From Candidatus Bathyarchaeum sp. (GTDB taxonomy: Archaea > Thermoproteota > Bathyarchaeia > Bathyarchaeales > Bathyarchaeaceae), in contig PIXS01000193.1 of the NCBI GenBank assembly GCA_003096255.1, positions 1 to 6,633 on the forward strand: 6,633 nucleotides of DNA, given 5' to 3'. The position numbers and the translations under genes were made by a program. Positions 1 to 5,931 of this stretch are shown here, in pieces; position 1 is the stretch's first letter; each line of letters opens with the position of its first letter. Below the pieces are notes generated by a model. The model was not told the DNA's origin, did no database searches, and worked only from the letters and a program-made list of their open reading frames with translations.

Positions 1-472
1 AAACAAGAATTAGTCCTGCACAAGTTTCTGGATACTTGATTGCGAAGTGAAGGGCTGACGTGCCCCCTGCTGAATTGCCAAAAACGAAAGTCTTCTCGAT
101 GTTAAGGTAATCCAGGAGTTCTTTGTAGACTTCTGCCTGCAGCTCTGGAGAAGGATTGGCAGGCAAAGAAGATTTCAGGTATCCAAATCTCGAGACAAAA
201 AGAAGCTGGTAACCGTCTCCAATGTAGTCCTTGGATAATCCTATTCCTTGGTCCACACCACCCGTGATTCCATGGGATACAAGGACTGTGGGACCATCAT
301 CCCTTAGAAGATACTCGACATCTGCATGCTTAGAGGTGTAGATTTGAGATTGAATACTGGCGAGGCGACGCAAATTCTTTGACATGATGTTTCTGAATTT
401 CAGAACAATTATGACGAAAACGGTGGCTACAACAACTCCTACTGTTAAGAGAATCCAGCTGATAACTTCCAA
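1..472 (-). CDS. Membrane-anchored alpha/beta hydrolase, C-terminus cut by window edge
   Basis: The minus strand is open for 157 codons and runs off the left edge. One hydrophobic segment lies at about residues 4-24, followed by a basic stretch (KFRNIMSKNLRR), so a cytoplasmic hydrolase on an N-terminal anchor is likely. Alpha/beta-hydrolase landmarks follow: strand plus HG at residues 63-68 (VLVSHG, oxyanion region), SRFGYL at 94-99 with a PANPSPE stretch after it, and the nucleophile elbow GNSAGG with Ser134. The catalytic Asp and His would lie beyond the window. The start is TTG at 472: an in-frame TAA sits at 490-488, and GAGGAG at 484-479 is six bases upstream of the TTG. Substrate cannot be told; lipase, esterase or peptidase are all possible. 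The fold call is firm, the specificity open. Confidence 0.85.
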   Translation of the reverse strand, partial: MEVISWILLTVGVVVATVFVIIVLKFRNIMSKNLRRLASIQSQIYTSKHADVEYLLRDDGPTVLVSHGITGGVDQGIGLSKDYIGDGYQLLFVSRFGYLKSSLPANPSPELQAEVYKELLDYLNIEKTFVFGNSAGGTSALHFAIKYPETCAGLILV

Positions 473-489
473 AAGCGTCTCCTCGCTTT
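472..489 (-). promoter_or_regulatory. Hairpin presenting the Shine-Dalgarno site of the hydrolase
   Basis: On the minus strand AAAGCG (489-484) and CGCTTT (477-472) form a perfect 6-bp inverted repeat. The 6-base loop, AGGAGA, is the Shine-Dalgarno site. The first base of the TTG start closes the stem. The repeat is seen directly; any control of translation is inference. Confidence 0.45.
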
Positions 490-512
490 AGGGAGTATCT
501 GTTGTTGTGCTC

Positions 513-525
513 ATAAAACTTTAAG
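513..525 (-). promoter_or_regulatory. TATA-like promoter of the alpha/beta hydrolase
   Basis: CTTAAAGTTTTAT on the minus strand resembles an archaeal TATA element. Spacing of about 25 bases puts transcription start near 490-498, giving a leader of roughly 20-25 bases that contains the GAGGAG site. The ATG at 514 would then lie upstream of or at the transcript edge and not be used. Confidence 0.4.
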
Positions 526-575
526 CCTCTATGGCAACCAGTGAGCGCTCAAGGTTTAGCTTCAGACCCAAACCT

Positions 576-587
576 GAAATATAAAAC
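576..587 (+). promoter_or_regulatory. TATA box of the DUF998-like gene
   Basis: GAAATATAAAAC is a good archaeal TATA element. Transcription would start about 25 bases on, near 605-609, which falls on the proposed start codons (TTG 602, GTG 608). A leaderless transcript starting at or near GTG 608 is therefore plausible. Confidence 0.55.
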
Positions 588-601
588 GACGGATTTGTAT
601 A

Positions 602-1225
602 TTGGACGTGGTTTATGTGACGCCGCTTCAGATTCTGGCAATTTGTGGAATGGTCAGCCCCATCTTGTATATTTTGATGTGGATTCTCGGAGGAATTCTA
701 AGACCAGACTACAGTCACATCCGAGATGACGTGAGTTCCCTAATTGCAGTGGACGCGCCCAGAAAACAATTCTTTGACACATTCATCATCACATCCAGTA
801 TTCTGTTGTTTGTCTTCTATCTCGGATTACACTGGGGCATAAACAACGGTCAAGGCTCTTTCATTGGACCACTCCTGCTAGCCATCAGCGGCTTTTTGGG
901 TGTCCTTGTGGCACTATTCTTTCCCCTAGATGCTGGCGGCGAAATCATCACACTAACAGGAAAAATGCACCTAACCCTAGTTGTATTATCAGGACTGCTG
1001 ACAGTATCGGGCATGGTTGCCTTATGGCTTCAGTTAGAATCTGTTGAGGGATGGAGCACCTTCGCCACCTACTCATTAGTTACAGCAATTGTCACGCTGA
1101 TTCTAATGGTCATAAGCGGAGTTTTCATCAAAAGCAGATTCAGGGGACTGCTAGAACGATTCGCAGTCACACCATTCCACCTCTACTACTTCGTCTTAGG
1201 ACTAATGGTCTTTCTGACAAACTAG
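602..1225 (+). CDS. DUF998-like multi-pass membrane protein
   Basis: This is a polytopic membrane protein of about 207 residues. Six hydrophobic segments can be read at about residues 9-31, 60-80, 88-108, 122-144, 155-177 and 190-205. It resembles the DUF998 family (PF06197): GxxxP in the first helix (G16-P20), a loop with PDYSHIRDDVSSL (35-47) like the family's 'gYs...d.iSeL', FFPLD at 106-110, a following H (KMH, 123), and LLERFAVTP before the last helix. The family's biochemical function is unknown. The start is uncertain: TTG 602 gives the longest frame, while GTG 608 and GTG 617 are in frame, and the TATA at 576-587 predicts transcription beginning near 608. The gene is monocistronic, divergent from the hydrolase and convergent with the AbiV-like gene. 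The family call is from pattern memory. Confidence 0.75.
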   Translation: MDVVYVTPLQILAICGMVSPILYILMWILGGILRPDYSHIRDDVSSLIAVDAPRKQFFDTFIITSSILLFVFYLGLHWGINNGQGSFIGPLLLAISGFLGVLVALFFPLDAGGEIITLTGKMHLTLVVLSGLLTVSGMVALWLQLESVEGWSTFATYSLVTAIVTLILMVISGVFIKSRFRGLLERFAVTPFHLYYFVLGLMVFLTN

Positions 1226-1284
1226 ATTTGAGCTCTCTCTTCCAAAAAACCAAATTGTTCCCGTTATATCGCACATTTTTGGTT

Positions 1285-1320
1285 TTCATGTTACAAGAAA
1301 CATGAACAGTTGATCTTTTT
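1285..1320 (+). terminator. Hairpin plus T-tract after the DUF998-like gene
   Basis: TTCATGTT (1285-1292) and AACATGAA (1299-1306) form a perfect 8-bp stem with a 6-base loop, followed after nine bases by TTTTT (1316-1320). Another T-run lies just before it at 1276-1280. T-runs alone can terminate archaeal transcription, so this is a reasonable plus-strand terminator between convergent genes. On the minus strand the hairpin is followed by A-rich sequence, so it is less convincing for the AbiV-like gene. Confidence 0.45.
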
Positions 1321-1360
1321 GCGATTAGCACAAAATTGGCCCACAAACCCAAAGCATCAT

Positions 1361-2044
1361 TCAGTGAGGAGTTTTTTCAAAGTGATACTTGCCATATGCT
1401 GTTTTAAAGAAAGTTATCACTAACCGTTTTTGTGCTTCAGTAAGGTTGATCGTAAAAAAGGTCTCAACAAAGCCTAATCGTTCTCTTGATGTAGAAATAA
1501 TCTTTTGCACTTCTGATTCAGCTATGTCCAAAGGAGAAAATGTTTTTTTATCTACGTAGTTAAGGGTGACATACAAGCCCTTTTTCACGTCTTTATAGTG
1601 TCTTTGACACTCCATAATATGGTTCCCCAAGTTTTCAATTAATTTCCTTGCCTGAGTTGTTTCGGTAGAAGACAACGGAATTTCATTATGTTTAAAATCA
1701 ATATTTTTTGTCTTCCCAAGGAACGAATAGAGGAGTTCACCAAATTCTTGGGCACATGACGCAAGAGCCAAACCCATCCAACAAGACTGAGAAGCTAACA
1801 CCTGATAGTTTTCTTCTTGTAGATATTGTTGGAAATTGCTTGGAATCGATTCTTCAGTAATCAGGTCTTGGGAAAGCAGTTTATAGATTACGGCTTTACC
1901 GAACTCTTCGTTGCCTATAGTAACCAATGCAAGAGCGCTGCCATAGCTTTTAAACGCAAACAGTAAATCAGCGTCTTTAATCAATTTCTTAGCATTTTCA
2001 AGACACAAATCTGATGCTTCATCTAATAATTCTTTTATATTCAA
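1361..2044 (-). CDS. AbiV-like HEPN protein, candidate abortive-infection gene
   Basis: This 227-residue, mostly helical soluble protein resembles the AbiV/HEPN group. Near the N-terminus the pattern LENAKKLIKDADLLF (15-29), then SYGSALAL and NEEFGKA (45-51), matches the 'eNA..Ll.dA.lL...g.y..AlaLa.laiEElGKa' signature of AbiV. Further on, RHYKDVKKGLYV (148-159) matches the family's basic-GLYV stretch. Many HEPN proteins are RNases; I do not see a clean RX4-6H motif, so catalysis is not shown. Lactococcal AbiV blocks phage by interfering with translation; that role here is inference. The start is TTG 2044: an in-frame stop at 2077-2075 leaves no upstream ATG, and the leader is short with a weak Shine-Dalgarno. 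The gene is visibly AT-rich (three 60-base rows counted by hand gave 25-33% GC, against 47% for a row in S19e), which fits recent transfer. It has its own promoter and no clear partner gene. Confidence 0.7.
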   Translation of the reverse strand: MNIKELLDEASDLCLENAKKLIKDADLLFAFKSYGSALALVTIGNEEFGKAVIYKLLSQDLITEESIPSNFQQYLQEENYQVLASQSCWMGLALASCAQEFGELLYSFLGKTKNIDFKHNEIPLSSTETTQARKLIENLGNHIMECQRHYKDVKKGLYVTLNYVDKKTFSPLDIAESEVQKIISTSRERLGFVETFFTINLTEAQKRLVITFFKTAYGKYHFEKTPH

Positions 2045-2070
2045 ATTTACTTCACGACTTTCAGATTTGA

Positions 2071-2083
2071 TTCTTTAAAAAAC
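2071..2083 (-). promoter_or_regulatory. TATA-like promoter of the AbiV-like gene
   Basis: On the minus strand TTTTTTAAAG reads as a TATA element centred near 2076. Transcription would begin near 2050, giving a leader of only a few bases before the TTG at 2044. A TGATTC hexamer (plus-strand 2068-2073) overlaps its downstream edge. Confidence 0.4.
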
Positions 2084-2112
2084 AAATTCTCCGTTAAGGC
2101 TTTATAGCTTAT

Positions 2113-2145
2113 GAATCAAATATTCTGATTCCGAATACCGAATCA
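2113..2145. promoter_or_regulatory. Cluster of GAATCA/TGATTC half-sites, possible operator
   Basis: Three copies of one hexamer alternate in orientation: GAATCA 2113-2118, TGATTC 2126-2131 and GAATCA 2140-2145. The first two form a 19-base near-palindrome; the second and third form another dyad sharing the middle arm. A fourth copy lies at 2068-2073 by the AbiV-like TATA box. The cluster sits 35-70 bases upstream of that TATA, where an archaeal activator could bind. A protein-binding role is inference; it could equally be part of the 3' region of the peptidase gene. Confidence 0.3.
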
Positions 2146-2185
2146 ATGTTTGTACTTAGAGCATAATTTCAGCTATAATCAATGT

Positions 2186-4558
2186 CTATTGCTGTTTTCT
2201 ATAAATTTTTTCGCCTTTTTTGTGAAATAGAAATGCTAAAGAAACGGCTACTATAAGCAGTAACAGAATGTAGGAAAAAGAAAATTCTGGAATTATGGTG
2301 ATGTCAAGGTCCATAACGACTTCATGGGAACTATGAAGGTAATCAAATGTTATTATCCACGAGTCATCTGTCTCAGTTGCTAAGAACTCAACTTCTGACG
2401 AGTCCACATACACTTTGAGGTTATCGATGTCTGCCACAAGATTCTTTGCCACCGTGACTTTGGCGTAGCCCTCTGTTCCACTTGAGCCATTGACAGTGAA
2501 GCACAGGTTTCTGTCAGTTGCGTTATAGTTGAACTCTGAAACTGTGCTGTTTGACTCCACCGTGAAAACGTTCTGGTCCATGGATGATAGAAAGGCAAAA
2601 GTTACGTTGCTGCTGGCTCCAAAATATGACGGATTTCCGTCCCATTCAGCGATTAGTGTGTAATATCCATGTTCAGCAGGGGTCCATGAACTATTATAGC
2701 GTCCAGCGTTGTCGGTGGTGACTGTTCCGATTAGCGTCTTGGTTTCGTTGTGGAACATGTACAGATTGGGGGTAACGTTTTCTAGGTTGTTTCCATATTC
2801 GCTAAGAACAGTTCCCTCTAGGTTAACGGCGAACCCAGCCTGTGAAGATTGAGTGCTCGTATTAACTGAAAGGGATGACTGCGTTTTTTCTCCAACAACG
2901 CCAATGTCGTAGTTTGCTGTTGCCAAAACAAGTGTGGGGTCACCCAACAGAACCATATGGCTAACGTGGGGATTCGAAACACAGTAATAATAGAATGCTT
3001 TGCCAACATCGTAGTCAGCATCAGGAATACGAGCTTGTGGCGTAGGACTATTTTCCCAAGAGTTGTAAGCGGAAATGTACACTTCACCACCGTATGGCGT
3101 GTAAGACATACCAGCTACTATGGCTACAGCGCCTCCATCAGGTTTAGCAAGAAGACCAACCGCAGCACTTTCCGAACCCGCCACCCCAACATCAAACTTT
3201 CCACTATGGCATCCCGTCGAAAATATGACAGGGAGCCTAGAAGTTGTTAACTGCTCGTAATTGTCCAAGCTCAAATATTCAGTTCCATTTAGCCACCAAA
3301 GGGACGGGTTGGCGTGGCAGGAGAGGTAAAGGCTTCCCACCCCTTCACTAACAAAGTCAACTAATGCTTGCAACGTAAGATTTCCCTCTGGTCTTCCGCG
3401 TATTTCGTCTTTACTGCACAATATTGGGTTTGGACGATCGTCATTGAGGATGGAGCCGATGCCCCCAGATGTGCCTTGACCGATTACGTGAAGGTTTGTT
3501 CTAGCCCACTCACCTGGACTCAAATTTTGTTCATAGTCCAAAGTTTTTTCAACCATGTTCCTGATTTGTTCAGAATCTTCAAACGGAAATCGTCCTAGAA
3601 TGAAATCAGGAAAATCGGTGCATAGCTTAGCTGAGTAGTTATAAGAGAAAGTGTCGGCAGGCTGTTCTAAGATTGAATAATAGTAGTCTGTGGTGCGACT
3701 GTCATCTCCATGAATGGATGTATTATACACTACATAATCGATAGGGGGAAGAGTGTCAACATTTCCAACTATCAGCACGCACTCCATGTGCCACGTGTTA
3801 AATGCGTCCTTTAGAAATTCCCTCGTTTTCAATTGAATCGAGTCGCCGATGTACATCTCGTTTATGGTCTGATTAGACATAACATAAGTGTCGAATCCTG
3901 AGGCTTGTTTCCAAGCGAGGAAGCCGCCAACGAGTGGCTCTTTTTCATTACTGGTTATTACTAGATAGTCGACGTTTTGTTGATTCAGTTGATAATCAGG
4001 GTTCTTTTCTACAGGTAATACATTGTATCCGCGCCACTGTTCAGCATGTTCTAGGTTTAGGTAAGCAAGAAGAGGAACCACATGACCTGAATAGGGACAT
4101 GACTGTAGCCTGTCCATTATTTCGTCTGCAAGAGTGTCGTTATTGCATGGAATATAGTCAACGGTGTTTCTCTGGATTCGTACTGTGAAATTGATTAGTG
4201 CGTTCTGGTCCCAGCCCTCATATTCAGCAGTGATTTGTGCAAATTTGTAGCATCTAAGATTAAACATGCCGCGGTAGCTCAGGTCTGTTAAGTTGATGCT
4301 CCCACTTGTGCCATTTAACTCGACGGAGAGAACTGACGCGTCCGGCGGAATGAGTACGTTAATGTACCCTCCTGAAAAAACAAGTCCAATTGAAGAATAG
4401 GGAGGTTCAGTTTCATGCTTTATGGGCTGAAACGAAAAGTTGTATGTTTCAATATCAGCTGAGTCATTTAATGCCTCCTCAACAGTGAATCCCTGAGCAG
4501 GGACAAGAAAAAAGCAGAGAAGAATCATCAAAACAGAAGCCATGGTTACTTTTGTCAC
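2186..4558 (-). CDS. Secreted gingipain-like (C25) cysteine peptidase with PEF-type C-terminal tail
   Basis: The protein has 790 residues. A signal peptide covers about residues 1-23 (hydrophobic 7-20, ending PAQG). The middle matches peptidase C25 (gingipain, caspase-like clan CD): VDYLVITSNEKE at 196-207 with FLAWKQASGFDTYV after it, DFILGRFPF at 318-326, the catalytic-His region LSCHANPSLWW with His415, the catalytic-Cys region FSTGCHSGKFD with Cys450, and LLGDPTLVL at 537-545. The His-Cys spacing of 35 is close to the 33 of RgpB. About 560-658 looks like an Ig-like domain (HGYYTLIAEWDGNPSYFGASS). The C-terminus is IPEFSFS, a hydrophobic helix at 761-778, then HKKGEKIYRK, like archaeal PEF-type sorting tails. 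I count about 19 N-x-S/T sequons, fitting a glycosylated surface protein. The start is GTG 4558, with AGGGG at 4570-4566; an internal ATG at 4543 is possible. Substrate unknown; it may degrade detrital protein outside the cell. Confidence 0.88.
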   Translation of the reverse strand: MTKVTMASVLMILLCFFLVPAQGFTVEEALNDSADIETYNFSFQPIKHETEPPYSSIGLVFSGGYINVLIPPDASVLSVELNGTSGSINLTDLSYRGMFNLRCYKFAQITAEYEGWDQNALINFTVRIQRNTVDYIPCNNDTLADEIMDRLQSCPYSGHVVPLLAYLNLEHAEQWRGYNVLPVEKNPDYQLNQQNVDYLVITSNEKEPLVGGFLAWKQASGFDTYVMSNQTINEMYIGDSIQLKTREFLKDAFNTWHMECVLIVGNVDTLPPIDYVVYNTSIHGDDSRTTDYYYSILEQPADTFSYNYSAKLCTDFPDFILGRFPFEDSEQIRNMVEKTLDYEQNLSPGEWARTNLHVIGQGTSGGIGSILNDDRPNPILCSKDEIRGRPEGNLTLQALVDFVSEGVGSLYLSCHANPSLWWLNGTEYLSLDNYEQLTTSRLPVIFSTGCHSGKFDVGVAGSESAAVGLLAKPDGGAVAIVAGMSYTPYGGEVYISAYNSWENSPTPQARIPDADYDVGKAFYYYCVSNPHVSHMVLLGDPTLVLATANYDIGVVGEKTQSSLSVNTSTQSSQAGFAVNLEGTVLSEYGNNLENVTPNLYMFHNETKTLIGTVTTDNAGRYNSSWTPAEHGYYTLIAEWDGNPSYFGASSNVTFAFLSSMDQNVFTVESNSTVSEFNYNATDRNLCFTVNGSSGTEGYAKVTVAKNLVADIDNLKVYVDSSEVEFLATETDDSWIITFDYLHSSHEVVMDLDITIIPEFSFSYILLLLIVAVSLAFLFHKKGEKIYRKQQ

Positions 4559-4593
4559 AATGTATCCCCTGTTGATTCATTTGGTGAAAACTG

Positions 4594-4603
4594 TTCATAA
4601 AAG
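4594..4603 (-). promoter_or_regulatory. TATA-like promoter of the C25 peptidase
   Basis: CTTTTATGAA on the minus strand is TATA-like, centred near 4599. Predicted transcription start is near 4573, leaving a leader of about 15 bases that holds the AGGGG ribosome-binding site at 4570-4566, seven bases from the GTG start. Confidence 0.45.
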
Positions 4604-4621
4604 CGTTTTTGTAAAGATTTC

Positions 4622-4649
4622 TTGACCAACTAAATGAATGGGTTGTCAA
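4622..4649. repeat. Bulged inverted repeat in the divergent intergenic region
   Basis: TTGAC-C-AAC (4622-4630) pairs with GTTGTCAA (4642-4649), giving 8 base pairs with one bulged C and an 11-base loop. It lies about 20 bases upstream of the peptidase TATA and 80 bases upstream of the operon TATA, so it could be an operator or chance. Otherwise 4559-4772 shows only the two divergent promoters and leaders, and no gene or recognisable RNA. Confidence 0.25.
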
Positions 4650-4724
4650 AGTTTCTTAACAAACGACTTCATGTTTTCATCACTTCTATCTTAACAATCA
4701 GAAAAGGCTGAAGGCTTTTGATGT

Positions 4725-4737
4725 GGAAAGATAAAAC
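4725..4737 (+). promoter_or_regulatory. TATA promoter of the RNase P / ribosomal operon
   Basis: GGAAAGATAAAAC joins a purine-rich BRE-like stretch to a TATA element. The predicted start is near 4757-4760, about 15 bases before the ATG of the RNase P gene. No strong Shine-Dalgarno is seen in that short leader. Confidence 0.5.
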
Positions 4738-4772
4738 CTTAATGCGCACCTAGAAGATATGGATATTTTGCG

Positions 4773-5087
4773 ATGACTTCCACGAAACAGATTGCCCTGC
4801 AACGCGTTCACACCCTGTTTAGCTTAGCCAAGGAAGTGGCAACTGAAGACCCTGAACTGGCTCAACGGTACGTCCAGATAGCCCGCAGAGTAGCCATGAG
4901 AACCCGACTGCGGCTGCCCCGAGAGTACAGGAGTCTAGTCTGCAGAAAATGTAAAAGCTTTATCTTGCCGGGTGTAAACTGTCGTATCCGAATTCAACAG
5001 AGAAGGGAACCTCACATGGTAATAACATGCTTAAGTTGTGGCGGGCACTCCCGTATTCCCCTGAAAGGCAGGAAACAACAGTGCTAA
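4773..5087 (+). CDS. rnp4: Ribonuclease P protein component 4 (Rpp21/Rpr2 family)
   Basis: This 104-residue basic protein is the archaeal Rpp21 homologue, a protein subunit of RNase P that helps the RNA component remove 5' leaders from pre-tRNA. The N-terminal half is helical (RVHTLFSLAKEV, LAQRYVQIARRVAMR), with the family's 'R...L...A......P..a..Yv.iAr.ia...r..lp' pattern. The C-terminal half is a zinc ribbon with CRKC (Cys57, Cys60) and CLSC (Cys86, Cys89). Length is normal for archaea. The start is ATG 4773, the first gene after a TATA promoter. Its stop overlaps the GTG of the next gene by seven bases, implying coupled translation. Being followed by YhbY and S19e is the usual archaeal order, which strengthens the call. 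Confidence 0.93.
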   Translation: MTSTKQIALQRVHTLFSLAKEVATEDPELAQRYVQIARRVAMRTRLRLPREYRSLVCRKCKSFILPGVNCRIRIQQRREPHMVITCLSCGGHSRIPLKGRKQQC

Positions 5088-5362
5088 CGCCAAAGATGAA
5101 GAAGCGAATAAAGGCTGCCCTCCGCACCGAGAGCCCAACACTACATATTGGAAAAGAGGGCGCAACAGCCCAGATAGTAAACGAGGCAGCAAAGCAGCTG
5201 GACTCACGAGAGATGATTAAAGCAAAAATACTGAAAACTGCCCTCCATGAAGAAGACGCAAAAAACATAGCAGCAAAAGTTGCGGAAGAAACAGAGTCTG
5301 AACTTGTTGAAGTTAGAGGCCACACCTTTCTTTTATACAAGCGGAAACCGAAAAACAGGTGA
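5081..5362 (+). CDS. CRM (CRS1/YhbY) domain RNA-binding protein
   Basis: This 93-residue single-domain CRM protein has the YhbY form: MLTPKMKKRIKAAL at the start, HIGKEGAT (22-29) with the GxxG-type loop GKEG that contacts RNA, IVNEAAKQLDSREMIKAKIL in the middle, and a last strand HTFLLYKRKP. Bacterial YhbY associates with pre-50S ribosomes; the archaeal protein is presumed to act in ribosome or RNA maturation. I chose GTG 5081 because LTPKMKKRIKAAL is where family members begin; AGGAA lies about nine bases upstream. The longer frame from 5027 lies inside rnp4 and adds 18 residues unlike the family; ATG 5096 would cut the first helix. It overlaps rnp4 by seven bases. Confidence 0.9.
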   Translation: MLTPKMKKRIKAALRTESPTLHIGKEGATAQIVNEAAKQLDSREMIKAKILKTALHEEDAKNIAAKVAEETESELVEVRGHTFLLYKRKPKNR

Positions 5363-5374
5363 AAGCTTTATAAC
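5363..5374 (+). promoter_or_regulatory. First TATA element before S19e
   Basis: AAGCTTTATAAC directly after the CRM gene's stop is a strong TATA match with purines upstream. It would start transcription near 5394-5396, adding S19e and downstream expression to read-through from the main operon promoter. Confidence 0.5.
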
Positions 5375-5406
5375 CCTGAAAGAAAGTTGAGGTTCTAGAC
5401 CACGAA

Positions 5407-5417
5407 ACTAATATAAG
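5407..5417 (+). promoter_or_regulatory. Second TATA element before S19e
   Basis: ACTAATATAAG is TATA-like, centred near 5413, predicting a start near 5437-5440. A transcript starting there would miss the GTG at 5435 but keep the purine-rich AGGAAGAAGAAG and the TTG at 5465. Confidence 0.4.
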
Positions 5418-5464
5418 ACATCTCTTTTCCCTATGTGAAGGAAAAAAATCAGGAAGAAGAAGCT

Positions 5465-5920
5465 TTGCCGACACCTTACGACGTTCCTCCATTAGTTCTC
5501 ATCGAGAAGCTAGCTAAGCATCTAAAAGATGAAGTGGACGAAATAACTCCACCCGCATGGGCGACCTTCGCCAAAACTAGCGTTCACACCCAGAGACCCC
5601 CCCGAAACCCTGACTGGTGGTTCATCCGGTCTGCATCTATCCTACGTAAAATCTACGTGAAAGGACCGATAGGCATAGAGAAACTCCGCCAAGAATACGG
5701 AGGCAGAATAGACAATGGCGCAAGACCAGAACACGCCCGAAAAGGCGGCGGCGCCATAATCAGAACAGCCACCCAGCAGCTTCAAACAGCAGGTCTCGTG
5801 AAGCCGTATAAAAATGAAGGGAAAGTAGTAACGAATGAAGGAAGGCGACTGCTAGACAGGCTTTCCACTGAACTAAAAGGCGAACTGGAGAAAAATCAGC
5901 CCGAACTCAAGAAATATTAG
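5465..5920 (+). CDS. rps19e: 30S ribosomal protein S19e
   Basis: This is the archaeal/eukaryotic small-subunit protein S19e, located in the head of the subunit and needed for 18S/16S maturation in eukaryotes and probably here. Counting from the GTG at 5435, it shows [20 protein letters not shown] (12-31), W42 with [23 protein letters not shown] (to 68), [38 protein letters not shown] and a winged-helix end LQTAGLVK...GKVVTNEGR. The start is debatable. GTG 5435 gives 161 residues but has no Shine-Dalgarno and adds ten charged residues. TTG 5465 gives 151 residues, begins exactly where archaeal S19e proteins do (M-PTPYDVP), and has AGGAAG upstream; I prefer it. Family-consensus glycine is replaced by Ser in AKTSVH. 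An 11-base gap separates it from the PDCD5-like gene. Confidence 0.93.
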   Translation: MPTPYDVPPLVLIEKLAKHLKDEVDEITPPAWATFAKTSVHTQRPPRNPDWWFIRSASILRKIYVKGPIGIEKLRQEYGGRIDNGARPEHARKGGGAIIRTATQQLQTAGLVKPYKNEGKVVTNEGRRLLDRLSTELKGELEKNQPELKKY

Positions 5921-5931
5921 GGTGGAAACTA

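Noticed and set aside
488..514. ATG-started eight-codon frame in frame with the hydrolase
   Set aside because: It ends in TAA before the hydrolase and overlaps the TATA-like element, so it is probably not transcribed. The TTG at 472 has a strong Shine-Dalgarno.
541..729. A 62-codon GTG-started plus-strand frame before the DUF998-like gene
   Set aside because: It covers the TATA box, overlaps the membrane-protein gene in another frame, and its sequence resembles no family.
2957..3598. Plus-strand frames opposite the C25 peptidase (and similar ones at 3934-4188)
   Set aside because: These are antisense shadows of a well-supported peptidase gene; their translations are rich in Arg, Cys and Trp and show no domains.
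1361..4558. The AbiV-like gene and the C25 peptidase as one two-gene defence system
   Set aside because: The peptidase has a signal peptide and acts outside the cell, the AbiV-like gene has its own promoter, and 141 bases separate them. Co-location alone does not support a joint function.
4702..4719. AAAAG...CTTTT hairpin and a CTGA suggesting a terminator or a box C/D RNA
   Set aside because: The stem is only five base pairs, no plus-strand gene lies upstream, and no matching box C/D' set was found.
4960..5340. 126-codon minus-strand frame opposite rnp4 and the CRM gene
   Set aside because: It is antisense to two clear family members, Ser/Ala/Phe-rich, with no ribosome-binding site or family resemblance.
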